DNA from: Acidimicrobiaceae bacterium
GTDB lineage: Bacteria > Actinomycetota > Acidimicrobiia > Acidimicrobiales > Bog-793
Reading direction: 5' to 3'
Length of the DNA: 13,244 bases
NCBI GenBank assembly: GCA_003170375.1
Contig: PMZN01000131.1
Span: forward strand, 7,474 to 20,717
Both the position numbers and the translations under genes were made by a program. This document shows, piece by piece, positions 1-6,726 of this stretch. Position 1 is the first letter of the stretch, and every line of letters starts with the position of its first letter. The notes beneath the pieces are model-generated. The model did not search any database and was not told where the DNA came from. It saw only the letters and a program-made list of their open reading frames with translations.

Positions 1-791
1 GTCTGACAGCGCTTGCAATAGACGACCTCGTGCGACTCGTAGGAGACCCTGAGCAGAGGCTCACCGCAGACCGGGCAGGGTTGGCCGGCCCGATTGTGCA
101 CTGCAAATGCGGTGCCGAGCTTCGGCTCCGACAGTCCACCCGTTCGCCGGCGCTCCGAAGCGATCGCGTCCGAAAGGACAGACCGGACTTCGGCCACCAA
201 GCGCCGACGGTCCGGATGGCTCAGCGAATTGAGGGACGAGAAAGGCGACAAGCCGGCGCGGTTCAGCGCGTCGTCCGCGTAGCCTCGCCCTATGCCGGCC
301 ACAAACCTCTGATCCCGGAGGAGTGTGTGAAGGTGCCGCGTTTCCTGGCTCGTGAGCAACAGATCCTCGAACGCCGTCTCCGGGGGTTCCGGGCCGAGGC
401 CCTCGAGAGGTCCCTCGTCGCCGGCGACCAGCACCCACCAACCAGCCTTGCGCTCGTGGCCATGCTCGCGAACGAGCACGCCCGTGTCGTTTCGCAAGAC
501 AAAGCGAACAACGGCACCTCTCGGCTTGGTGTGCTTCGGGGGCACCTCGATGTCCAGACGACCCGCCTGCGATAGGTGAACGAGGGCGCGGCGACCGGAG
601 GAGAGGTTCAGCACGAGGTACTTGCCTCTGCGCCCCACCCCAAGCAGCTTCTCTCCCTCGAGGCCTTGGCCCGGCGGCAAAACCGTCTTCAGCCCCGAGA
701 AGCCCAGCAGCTCGACCCGCGCGATGACCGCTCCCGCGACCGCGACGTCGAGACGCTCGGCAAGTGCCTGCATCTGGGGAAGCTCAGGCAT
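1..791 (-). CDS. Fpg/Nei-family DNA glycosylase/AP lyase (C-terminus cut by window edge)
   Basis: This is a base-excision repair enzyme that removes oxidised bases and nicks the abasic site. Translation from the ATG at 791 gives 263 residues, open at the left edge. The N-terminus MPELPQ supplies the Pro-Glu pair used by the family for Schiff-base catalysis. GRRGKYL at 53-59 carries the conserved Lys57. HLSQAGRL lies near residue 75, and GIGRGYADDALNRAG is the helix-two-turn-helix region. The C-terminal zinc finger is CPVC...CKRC. Most of the expected length is present. Differences from classical MutM are Q instead of E in PELPE, Q instead of M in HLGMSG, and R instead of N in GIGN, so it belongs to the divergent actinobacterial Fpg/Nei group and mutM is not assigned. 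It starts 104 bp after the DUF885 stop with no strong ribosome binding site. In-frame extension upstream meets a stop. Confidence 0.93.
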   Translation of the reverse strand, partial: MPELPQMQALAERLDVAVAGAVIARVELLGFSGLKTVLPPGQGLEGEKLLGVGRRGKYLVLNLSSGRRALVHLSQAGRLDIEVPPKHTKPRGAVVRFVLRNDTGVLVREHGHERKAGWWVLVAGDEGPLEGLGPEPPETAFEDLLLTSQETRHLHTLLRDQRFVAGIGRGYADDALNRAGLSPFSSLNSLSHPDRRRLVAEVRSVLSDAIASERRRTGGLSEPKLGTAFAVHNRAGQPCPVCGEPLLRVSYESHEVVYCKRCQ

Positions 792-895
792 GTCGGACGG
801 TCCCAGGCGACCTGTCGGGGTAACTCGGAAGCCCGCTCAGGACTCAGCCGGCTCAGGGCGCTGAGGGTCCCCGCCCGCCGCCACGGCCATCGTGC

Positions 896-2185
896 TCATG
901 AGTTCTGGCGCGCTTGCGAGGTCTGGCGCGCCGGTGAGGTCTGGTCGATCAGATCTCGAGGCGTGAGCTGCTCGGTGATGAGCCGGGCGAATCGGGCCGG
1001 ATCACCTGCCACGAATGCCCGGCACAATGGCAAGCCTTCGACATAGCAGGAGATGTACGCCCTCCAGATCGGATGCAGGAGAAACTCGACCGCCTTCTGC
1101 GCCCGGGCCCTCGAAGTCAGCTCGAAGCGGGCCACCTCATCGATGACGGTGTCGGGATCGGCCCCGTCCTCCCACAGGCGAAAGGCCGCATTTGCGCGCA
1201 CGCCGGCGAGTGCCTCGCCCGCCTGTCTCACGATCGTGACCACGTCAGGGTCGTAGGGGATCCCGAGCGGTGCCAGATGCTCGGCCACAACGGCCTCCCG
1301 ACGGGGGCCCATCACGATCTCGAACCCATGATCGGCGAGTCCCTCGGAAAGCAGGTTGTGCGGCGTTCCGATAACGACGATCGACTCTTCCCAGCACCGG
1401 TGGCGGCGGAGCAGGCCCGCCTCTTTTCGGACGTGTTCAGTGTGATGGCCGGGATAAGCCTCGTGTGCCACGAGAGGACCAAGAGAAGTCGAGAGGACCG
1501 GGAGATCGGTATTGATCTCGACCCTCGACCGCGACCCGCCCAGGTAGTAGTTGAAGCCACTCCACGGCTTGCCGGTGACCAACTCGAAGTCGACGCGCTC
1601 GCCGTCAGGTAGACCGAACATGAGCCGGGTCCGCTCCCGGAGCTCCTCGGCGAGCGAGGCAATCGCCGACTCCAGGCGGTCGAGGGGCACCGCCAGCGAC
1701 TCGCGCCAGGCCACGTAGCGATCCACGAGCGGTCCGTTGCCCGGCACCACCTCGTCGAGGCGGCGGTGTGCCGTCTCGAACTCGTCTTGCTCGAATCTGC
1801 GTGGGCGCACGCCGTAACAGGCCTCGACTTCGTCGGCGTAGGCGATCGGTTCGCCGGCGAGCTTGCGCACGGTGGTGAGGAGGCCGATCGCCTGCGCACG
1901 CAGGTAGTGGCGCCTAGTCCCGTCCCTGCCCGCATCGGGCACAGCTTCGAGCCGGAGGTGATCTGGAACCGGTCCCTCGTCGGGGTCGCCGAGCGGCTCG
2001 CCTGCATCGATGGCCGCGAGAAGCGCCCGCGCCTCGGCGACAAGATGCTCCGGTGGAGTGATCGGCGCGGCAGCGACGCGAGCTGCGATTGGCTTGGGCC
2101 CGTAATAGGAGTCCACGAGCCCGCTCACGTGGCGGTCCATTGCCAGGCCGAGCGCGAGGTAGCGCTCGACGACGTTGGGGGTCAT
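896..2185 (-). CDS. DUF885-family putative metallopeptidase-like protein
   Basis: This 429-residue protein has the DUF885 hallmarks: HEAYPGHH at 241-248 followed by TEH, and EGLADH at 281-286, where other members have an EGWA-type motif. The HE...H arrangement plus a downstream Glu suggests a zinc-dependent hydrolase, but most of the family is uncharacterised, so activity and substrate are inferred. There is no signal peptide or membrane segment, so it is probably cytoplasmic. Its ATG at 2185 lies 6 bp after the stop of the dienelactone-hydrolase-like gene, so the two are probably cotranscribed. The last residues form a short hexapeptide repeat (QTSPAR, QTSQAR, QNS) that looks like a recent DNA slippage product at a tolerant C-terminus. 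Confidence 0.9.
   Translation of the reverse strand: MTPNVVERYLALGLAMDRHVSGLVDSYYGPKPIAARVAAAPITPPEHLVAEARALLAAIDAGEPLGDPDEGPVPDHLRLEAVPDAGRDGTRRHYLRAQAIGLLTTVRKLAGEPIAYADEVEACYGVRPRRFEQDEFETAHRRLDEVVPGNGPLVDRYVAWRESLAVPLDRLESAIASLAEELRERTRLMFGLPDGERVDFELVTGKPWSGFNYYLGGSRSRVEINTDLPVLSTSLGPLVAHEAYPGHHTEHVRKEAGLLRRHRCWEESIVVIGTPHNLLSEGLADHGFEIVMGPRREAVVAEHLAPLGIPYDPDVVTIVRQAGEALAGVRANAAFRLWEDGADPDTVIDEVARFELTSRARAQKAVEFLLHPIWRAYISCYVEGLPLCRAFVAGDPARFARLITEQLTPRDLIDQTSPARQTSQARQNS
899..943 (-). repeat. 18-bp tandem repeat at the 3' end of the DUF885 gene
   Basis: About two and a half imperfect copies of an 18-bp unit encode QTSPAR, QTSQAR and QNS directly before the stop codon. The unit keeps the reading frame. 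The copies differ by a few bases. Confidence 0.75.
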
Positions 2186-2191
2186 GGGCGC

Positions 2192-2875
2192 TCAACCGAT
2201 GCGGGAGCGGAGGAACTCGGTAGTGCGTTGCCAGGCGAGCGCCGATGCCCCGGCGTCATAGACCTCTGGGCGCGTGTCGTTGAAGAAGGCGTGGTCGGCT
2301 TCGGGGTAGATGTGGATGTTCACATCGTCATTGCCCGCGCCCCTCAGGGTGCGCACGAGTGCCCTGGCCGTTTCAGGGCTCGCAGATTCATCCTTCCCAG
2401 CGAAGTGGCCGAGGACCGCACCGGTCAGCGCCGAATAGTCGGGCTGAGCGCCCTCCCAGGGCGCGAGACCGTAGAAGGGCACGACAGCCCGAACCTTGTC
2501 GGGACGCTGCGACGCGAGCATCAGAGCCAGTCCTCCGCCCATGCAGAACCCGACGACTCCGACTCCGCTTCCGCTCGATCGCGCCGCGACCTCGTCCACG
2601 GCACCGCCCATGTCGCTCCCGGCCCGGTCCAATTCGAGCGCCATCATCAGCTTCGCCGCCTCGCCAGGCTCGGCGACCTTCGTGCCGTGGTACAGGTCAG
2701 GTGCCAGTGCCACGAAGCCTTCGGCTGCGAAGCGATCGCACACGTCCTTGATGTGGCCAACCAGGCCCCACCACTCCTGGATCACGACGACTCCTGGTCC
2801 GCTCCCGCCGGCGGGCGAAGCCAGGTACCCGACATCAGTCGAACCGCCGCTCGGAAACTCGATCACCGATCCCAT
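2192..2875 (-). CDS. Dienelactone hydrolase family protein
   Basis: This 227-residue alpha/beta hydrolase matches the usual length of the dienelactone hydrolase (carboxymethylenebutenolidase) family. The nucleophile is C111 in GFCMGG, with D162 in AGKDES and H195 in ADHAF completing the Cys-Asp-His triad. E34 in VIQEWWGL is the family glutamate that positions the cysteine. FFNDTRPEVYD after the histidine is also typical. It is probably a cytoplasmic hydrolase of lactones or esters. No other aromatic-degradation genes are nearby, so a role in the chlorocatechol pathway is not supported. It leads an apparent two-gene operon with the DUF885 gene and is divergent from an MFS gene, so a shared operator could control both. 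Confidence 0.95.
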   Translation of the reverse strand: MGSVIEFPSGGSTDVGYLASPAGGSGPGVVVIQEWWGLVGHIKDVCDRFAAEGFVALAPDLYHGTKVAEPGEAAKLMMALELDRAGSDMGGAVDEVAARSSGSGVGVVGFCMGGGLALMLASQRPDKVRAVVPFYGLAPWEGAQPDYSALTGAVLGHFAGKDESASPETARALVRTLRGAGNDDVNIHIYPEADHAFFNDTRPEVYDAGASALAWQRTTEFLRSRIG

Positions 2876-2901
2876 GTCAGCGAAACTACTCCCCGCCGCA
2901 C

Positions 2902-2921
2902 AGCCGGTTCAGGAATCGGCT
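2902..2921. promoter_or_regulatory. Near-palindromic operator candidate between divergent hydrolase and MFS genes
   Basis: AGCCGGTTCAGGAATCGGCT has 9-bp arms around a central AG with 8 of 9 pairs matching. It sits in the 67-bp gap between the two start codons (2875 and 2943), where a dimeric repressor could control both genes. No regulator gene is adjacent, so the binding protein is unknown. Confidence 0.45.
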
Positions 2922-2942
2922 CGAGAGCGCGAGGATTGACCG

Positions 2943-4235
2943 ATGCCCGCGAGTCGTCTCCCAGGGACCCTGCGCGTCCTGCTCGCGGCGAGCTTCGTGT
3001 CCTCGATCGGCAGCGGGCTGACACTTCCGTTTCTCGTCATATACCTGCACCAGGTTCGGCACATCCCCCTCGGGATCTCGGGACTTCTGATCGGGGGCGT
3101 CGCAGTCCTCGCCCTGCCCGTCAGCCCCGTGGCCGGTGCCCTCGTCGACCGCGTCGGTGCCCGCGCAGTGGTGCTCGTCACCATGATCGTGCAGGGGCTC
3201 GGTGTCGCCGGCGTCGCGACCGTGCACAGCACCTTGACCGCCCTGCCCGCCATGTTCGTGTTCGGGCTGGGCCAAGCCGCTGCTTGGCCGACGTGGAACG
3301 CGCTTCTCGGAGTGATGGTCGACGACGACAAGGTCAGCCGCTTGGCCTTCGCCCGCAACTTCCAGCTCCTCAACCTGGGCCTCGGCATCGGCGCGATCGT
3401 CGGCGGGCTCGTCGTCCACGTCCGCGAGCCGGGGACTTTTGTCGCGGTGTATCTCGCCGACGGAGCTTCCAACCTGATCATCGTCGCGGCACTCGCGCTC
3501 TTGCCCCGGAGCGCGTTTCGCTCGATGCGCCATGCCGATGCGCAGGCAGTGGCAAACGAGGAGGGCGCCGAAGCCTGCCCTGGCGACCAAGCTCGCCGGC
3601 GTGGGTACAAGGCAGTGCTGGGCGACGCCTTGTTCCGCCGATACCTCGTGGCGGTCACCATACTCATGATCGCCGGCTACGCCGCTCTCAACACCGGCTT
3701 TGTGGCCTTCGCTACGTCGGTGGCCAAAGCTGGTCCTGGCACGATCGCGGCCTCGTTCGCGGCCAACACCGCCTTCATCGTCCTTGCACAGCCGCTAGGC
3801 CTGCGAATCGTCAGCCGGACGAGGCGCACAACCGCGCTCAAGATGGTGGCAGCCGCGTTCGCCGCTTGCTGGGTCGTGCTCGCGTCCGCCGGTCTGATGC
3901 CAGGGACCGACGCCGCCCGGGCACTTGTCATCGCCAGCTTGGTCGTGTTCGCCGCGGGCGAAGTGCTCCTGAGCCCCGTAAGTGGCCCGCTCGTCAACGA
4001 CCTTGCCCCGCCGGGGCTGCGCGGACGCTACTTCGCCGCGTCCGCAATGTGCATCACGGTTGCCAACATCGTGAGCCCGGCCATCTCGGGAGCGGCAATC
4101 GGCGCCGGTTTCGGCATCTTGTTGCTTTGCTTCTTCGTCGCCTGTTGCGGGGCAGCGGCCCTCGGTGCCGAGTGGTTGGGTCGAGCGCTCACGCCGGCAC
4201 AGGACAACGCACCCGAGAGCCGGTCGCAGGTCTGA
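2943..4235 (+). CDS. MFS transporter, DHA1-like (12 membrane segments)
   Basis: This 430-residue protein is almost entirely hydrophobic segments, compatible with 12 helices in two halves. The loop after helix 2 reads GALVDRVGAR (65-74), a form of the MFS motif A. Residues 190-205 form the charged central loop between the halves. It probably exports small molecules from the cytoplasm by proton antiport; the substrate cannot be read from sequence. The ATG at 2943 is preceded by GAGGA at a normal distance. It is divergent from the dienelactone hydrolase gene, which may point to import or export of a compound that enzyme handles, but this is only context. It ends 36 bp from the convergent eIF-2B-like gene. 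Confidence 0.9.
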   Translation: MPASRLPGTLRVLLAASFVSSIGSGLTLPFLVIYLHQVRHIPLGISGLLIGGVAVLALPVSPVAGALVDRVGARAVVLVTMIVQGLGVAGVATVHSTLTALPAMFVFGLGQAAAWPTWNALLGVMVDDDKVSRLAFARNFQLLNLGLGIGAIVGGLVVHVREPGTFVAVYLADGASNLIIVAALALLPRSAFRSMRHADAQAVANEEGAEACPGDQARRRGYKAVLGDALFRRYLVAVTILMIAGYAALNTGFVAFATSVAKAGPGTIAASFAANTAFIVLAQPLGLRIVSRTRRTTALKMVAAAFAACWVVLASAGLMPGTDAARALVIASLVVFAAGEVLLSPVSGPLVNDLAPPGLRGRYFAASAMCITVANIVSPAISGAAIGAGFGILLLCFFVACCGAAALGAEWLGRALTPAQDNAPESRSQV

Positions 4236-4271
4236 GGCCAGTCGGTCGGTAGCCGGTCCGAGGAGGCCCTG

Positions 4272-5066
4272 TCACCCCGCACGAACGACCAGCTCGGGCG
4301 CCGGCGGGCACCGGCCCCGACTAAGGGCCTCGACAGGGCTCTCGAGACCCGACGGGCCGACCACAAAATCGAAAGCGCCCGGTCCTATGAGCTCGATGTC
4401 GTCGCCGGCCCGCCGAATGACCTCTCCGAGCAGCTGGTCGTGCAGCACGCGGCCAACGCCTGCAACTCCCCAGAGGGGGACGGAGGCGTCACGAGCGGTT
4501 TGGGCGAGACGGGCAGCCGCCGCGGTGACCAGCACACCTCGAGAACCAGCCGCAAGCGCCTCCACGAGTACCACCGCGGCGCCTTCGACGGCCTCTTCTG
4601 CTTCCTCGTACTCCCAGCCGCTGGCCTCCGAGACCACCGCCGCGAACCTGCGGACCTCGGCTTGGAGCCCCGGCGGCGGCGCGACCACGCGGACGACTGC
4701 CGATGCCCGATGCGAACATGCCTCCAACACAGTCTCGGCGGGACACGCAACGACAATGGGCGCATCGCCGACAAGTCGTTCACCCAGCCCGGTCGCGAGC
4801 AGCTCGGCCGTCGGATCCGAGAAGAGCTCGCCGACCGCTCGCCGAGCCGCCTGGTCGGGATCAGAGGCGACAAGCACTGTTGCGGCCACCCACCAAAGCG
4901 GCCCAACGGTGACGTGAGACTCGACGAGCCGCCGGCAGGCAGTCACGACCGCGGGTGGTTCGTCGAGCGCGAGCTCGGAGATGGCCCATGCCGCCTCGAC
5001 GGCCAGAGCCGTGGGCGCCTCGTCACGATCTCGGGCGATCCACCTCAGGCGCTCGATGGGGTGCAT
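4272..5066 (-). CDS. eIF-2B/MtnA-fold-like protein of unknown function
   Basis: The frame could start further upstream, but the ATG at 5066 gives a sensible 264-residue protein beginning MHPIERLRWIARDRDEAP. It lies 80 bp downstream of the fumC stop on the same strand. I do not recognise it as a characterised enzyme. Its layout resembles the eIF-2B alpha/methylthioribose-1-phosphate isomerase fold: a helical N-terminal part (1-65), then alternating beta-alpha segments with AVVLVEALAAGSRGVLVTAAAARLA (161-187; quoted in parts: AVVLVEALAAG, SRGVLVTAAAARLA) and VPLWGVAGVGRVL (196-208), comparable to the stretch where that family names a subunit identity and then a variable region. Clear catalytic residues of MtnA are not evident. 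It may be a nucleotide- or sugar-phosphate-binding protein. Gene reality is firm, family assignment moderate, function open. Confidence 0.7.
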   Translation of the reverse strand: MHPIERLRWIARDRDEAPTALAVEAAWAISELALDEPPAVVTACRRLVESHVTVGPLWWVAATVLVASDPDQAARRAVGELFSDPTAELLATGLGERLVGDAPIVVACPAETVLEACSHRASAVVRVVAPPPGLQAEVRRFAAVVSEASGWEYEEAEEAVEGAAVVLVEALAAGSRGVLVTAAAARLAQTARDASVPLWGVAGVGRVLHDQLLGEVIRRAGDDIELIGPGAFDFVVGPSGLESPVEALSRGRCPPAPELVVRAG

Positions 5067-5146
5067 CCAGATGCACGTTACCGTCGCGGCGCCGGCGTGG
5101 GCCAAGGAACCTCGGAGGTGGCGAGCTGATTCCTGACCGATCGTGC

Positions 5147-6568
5147 TCAGCCGACGATCCCGCCTTTGGTCATTGCCAGCACGTCCAGAGCCCGATCCAC
5201 CTCCTCCTCGGTGAGCAGCCCCATCTCCAGTACGACGGTTCGCAGGTCCTTTCCTCCGGCGACCGCCGTCTTGACCACCTTGGCCGCCTGCTCGTAGCCG
5301 ATGTAGGGATTGAGCGCCGTGGCGATCGACGGGGAGGAGAGCGCGTAGGTCCGGCACTGCTCCTCGTCGGCGACGATCCCGGCGACGCACTTGTCCGCCA
5401 AGGCTCGGCTCACTGCCGAAAGCAGGCGGATGGACTCCAGGAGGTTGCTGCCGATCACGGGCAGCATCACGTTGAGCTCGAAGTTGCCTGCGGCACCACC
5501 GAATGCAACCGCGGCGTCATTGCCGACGACCTGCGCGACGACCTGGCAAACGGCCTCCGGAACCACCGGGTTCACCTTCCCCGGCATGATCGACGAGCCC
5601 GGCTGAAGATCCGGCAGGTGGATCTCGGCAAGGCCGCACCGCGGGCCCGATGACATCCATCGAAGGTCGTTCGAGAGCTTGTACAGCGACACCGCGATCG
5701 TCCGGAGCGCACCAGAGGCCTCGACCAGACCATCCCGAGCACCTTGGGCCTCGAAATGGTCACGGGCCTCGATAAGGGGCAGGCCCGTCGCCGAGGCGAG
5801 ACGCTCGATCACACTTGGAGCGAAGCCTGCCTTCGCGTTCAACCCAGTGCCGACGGCTGTCCCGCCTAGCGGCAGCTCCGCCACCCGTGGCAAGACAGAT
5901 TCGAGTCGCTCAACGCCGTACTCGACGGCAGCCGCGTATCCTCCGAACTCTTGTCCGAGCGTCACGGGCGTCGCATCCATCAGGTGAGTGCGGCCGGACT
6001 TCACGATGCTCCCGAACTCCGCCTGCTTCGAGCGCAGGCCCGAGGCCAGATGACCTAGGGCAGGAACCAGATCTCCGACGATCCCGCGTGCGGCCGCTAG
6101 ATGGATAGCGGAGGGGAACACGTCATTCGACGACTGTGACGCGTTGGGTTCGTTGTTGGGACGGACCTCCCGTCCGAGCCGCTCACTGGCAAGATTCGCC
6201 AGCACTTCGTTCATGTTCATGTTCGTGGAGGTCCCAGATCCCGTCTGGAACACATCGATCGGGAACTGGTCAAAATGGCGCCCGGCTGCCACTTCTTCAG
6301 CCGCCTCGGCAATCGCCGCCGCGACATCCGAGCTGATCGTTCCCATCTCGGCGTTCACCGTCGCGGCCGCGCCCTTGATCATCGCCAGAGCGACGAGAAG
6401 CGCCGGGTCTACGGGCTGGCCCGAGATCGGGAAGTTCTCAACGGCGCGCTGTGTCTGTGCTCCCCATCGCGCGCTCTCCGGCACGCGGATCTCACCCATC
6501 GAATCATGCTCGATGCGATACCCGCCAGCCGCGTCGCCGGCACCCTCTGAATCTCCTATGACAGTCAT
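5147..6568 (-). CDS. fumC: Fumarate hydratase class II
   Basis: This enzyme interconverts fumarate and malate in the TCA cycle as a cytoplasmic homotetramer without an iron-sulfur cluster. The 473-residue length fits the class. The superfamily signature [10 protein letters not shown] is at 324-333, containing the mobile-loop serine base. [11 protein letters not shown] (191-201) carries the catalytic-site histidine H195, and SSNDVFP (146-152) and GTAVGTGLN (236-244) are also class II markers. The last 50 residues form the C-terminal domain. The ATG at 6568 is followed by about 20 extra residues before the usual [10 protein letters not shown] start. It is divergent from the NlpC/P60 gene across a 158-bp regulatory gap, and the eIF-2B-like gene lies 80 bp downstream. 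Confidence 0.97.
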   Translation of the reverse strand: MTVIGDSEGAGDAAGGYRIEHDSMGEIRVPESARWGAQTQRAVENFPISGQPVDPALLVALAMIKGAAATVNAEMGTISSDVAAAIAEAAEEVAAGRHFDQFPIDVFQTGSGTSTNMNMNEVLANLASERLGREVRPNNEPNASQSSNDVFPSAIHLAAARGIVGDLVPALGHLASGLRSKQAEFGSIVKSGRTHLMDATPVTLGQEFGGYAAAVEYGVERLESVLPRVAELPLGGTAVGTGLNAKAGFAPSVIERLASATGLPLIEARDHFEAQGARDGLVEASGALRTIAVSLYKLSNDLRWMSSGPRCGLAEIHLPDLQPGSSIMPGKVNPVVPEAVCQVVAQVVGNDAAVAFGGAAGNFELNVMLPVIGSNLLESIRLLSAVSRALADKCVAGIVADEEQCRTYALSSPSIATALNPYIGYEQAAKVVKTAVAGGKDLRTVVLEMGLLTEEEVDRALDVLAMTKGGIVG

Positions 6569-6580
6569 AGAGTCAACGTA

Positions 6581-6597
6581 GCTGTCAGAACGACAGC
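6581..6597. promoter_or_regulatory. Inverted repeat in the fumC leader
   Basis: GCTGTC-AGAAC-GACAGC is a perfect 6-bp inverted repeat with a 5-base loop, 12 bp upstream of the fumC ATG on the minus strand. No T-run follows in either direction, so it is not a typical terminator. It could be an operator or a leader hairpin in the fumC mRNA. Confidence 0.35.
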
Positions 6598-6598
6598 C

Positions 6599-6637
6599 GT
6601 AACAATTCAGTAAGAGCTATCGTAACGACGCTGTAAT
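6599..6637 (+). promoter_or_regulatory. Phased GTAA direct repeats, candidate OmpR-family (MtrA/GlnR-like) binding sites
   Basis: Four half-sites start at 6599 (GTAAC), 6610 (GTAAG), 6622 (GTAAC) and 6633 (GTAAT). They form two pairs, each with exactly 6 bases between half-sites, and the pairs are 7 bases apart, so the period is one DNA turn. Direct repeats of GTnAC type with 6-base gaps are known for actinobacterial OmpR-family regulators such as GlnR and MtrA. Assignment to a named regulator is inference. The last half-site overlaps the -10 candidate of the nlpC gene. Confidence 0.5.
6632..6637 (+). promoter_or_regulatory. Candidate -10 element of the NlpC/P60 gene
   Basis: TGTAAT matches TATAAT at 5 of 6 bases. 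A start site near 6644 would place the whole 71-nt stem-loop element in the 5' leader. No convincing -35 lies at 16-18 bp spacing, which would be consistent with activator dependence through the GTAA half-sites. Confidence 0.3.
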
Positions 6638-6655
6638 GTCACTACTCTGCCGAGA

Positions 6656-6726
6656 AGTGCTCGCATCGCAGGTGGGACCCCGCGTGCTTGCATTGGCTTT
6701 GCACAGCGGGTTAGGTTGCGAGCACT
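6656..6726 (+). ncRNA. Nested stem-loop in the NlpC/P60 5' leader, possible cis-regulatory RNA
   Basis: The outer stem is a perfect 10-bp pairing of AGTGCTCGCA (6656-6665) with TGCGAGCACT (6717-6726), and its 3' arm ends on the base before the GTG start. An inner hairpin pairs CCCGCGTGC (6679-6687) with GCAC-A-GCGGG (6701-6710), nine pairs with one bulged A and a 13-base loop. It is much shorter than, and lacks conserved blocks of, the ydaO (c-di-AMP) riboswitch that often precedes actinobacterial NlpC and Rpf genes. Ligand or function is unknown. Confidence 0.4.

Noticed and set aside
837..899. 20-codon frame overlapping the DUF885 stop by ATGA (MSTMAVAAGGDPQRPEPAES)
   Set aside because: The overlap suggests coupling, but the peptide is very short, low in information and has no ribosome binding site; chance is likely.
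2886..3667. Minus-strand open frames opposite the first MFS gene
   Set aside because: Composition and lack of motifs indicate shadows; the plus-strand frame is a clear transporter.
1766..4252. 828-residue plus-strand open frame
   Set aside because: It runs antisense to the DUF885 and hydrolase genes and then out of frame through the MFS gene. Its Arg-rich composition has no recognisable domain. It is a GC-rich shadow.
4236..4271. Bidirectional terminator between the convergent MFS and eIF-2B-like genes
   Set aside because: The 36-bp gap has no convincing inverted repeat and no T-run.
6569..6726. ydaO (c-di-AMP) riboswitch upstream of the NlpC/P60 gene
   Set aside because: This was expected from actinobacterial precedent, but the gap is short and I could not find the conserved blocks or the pseudo-symmetric multi-stem layout.
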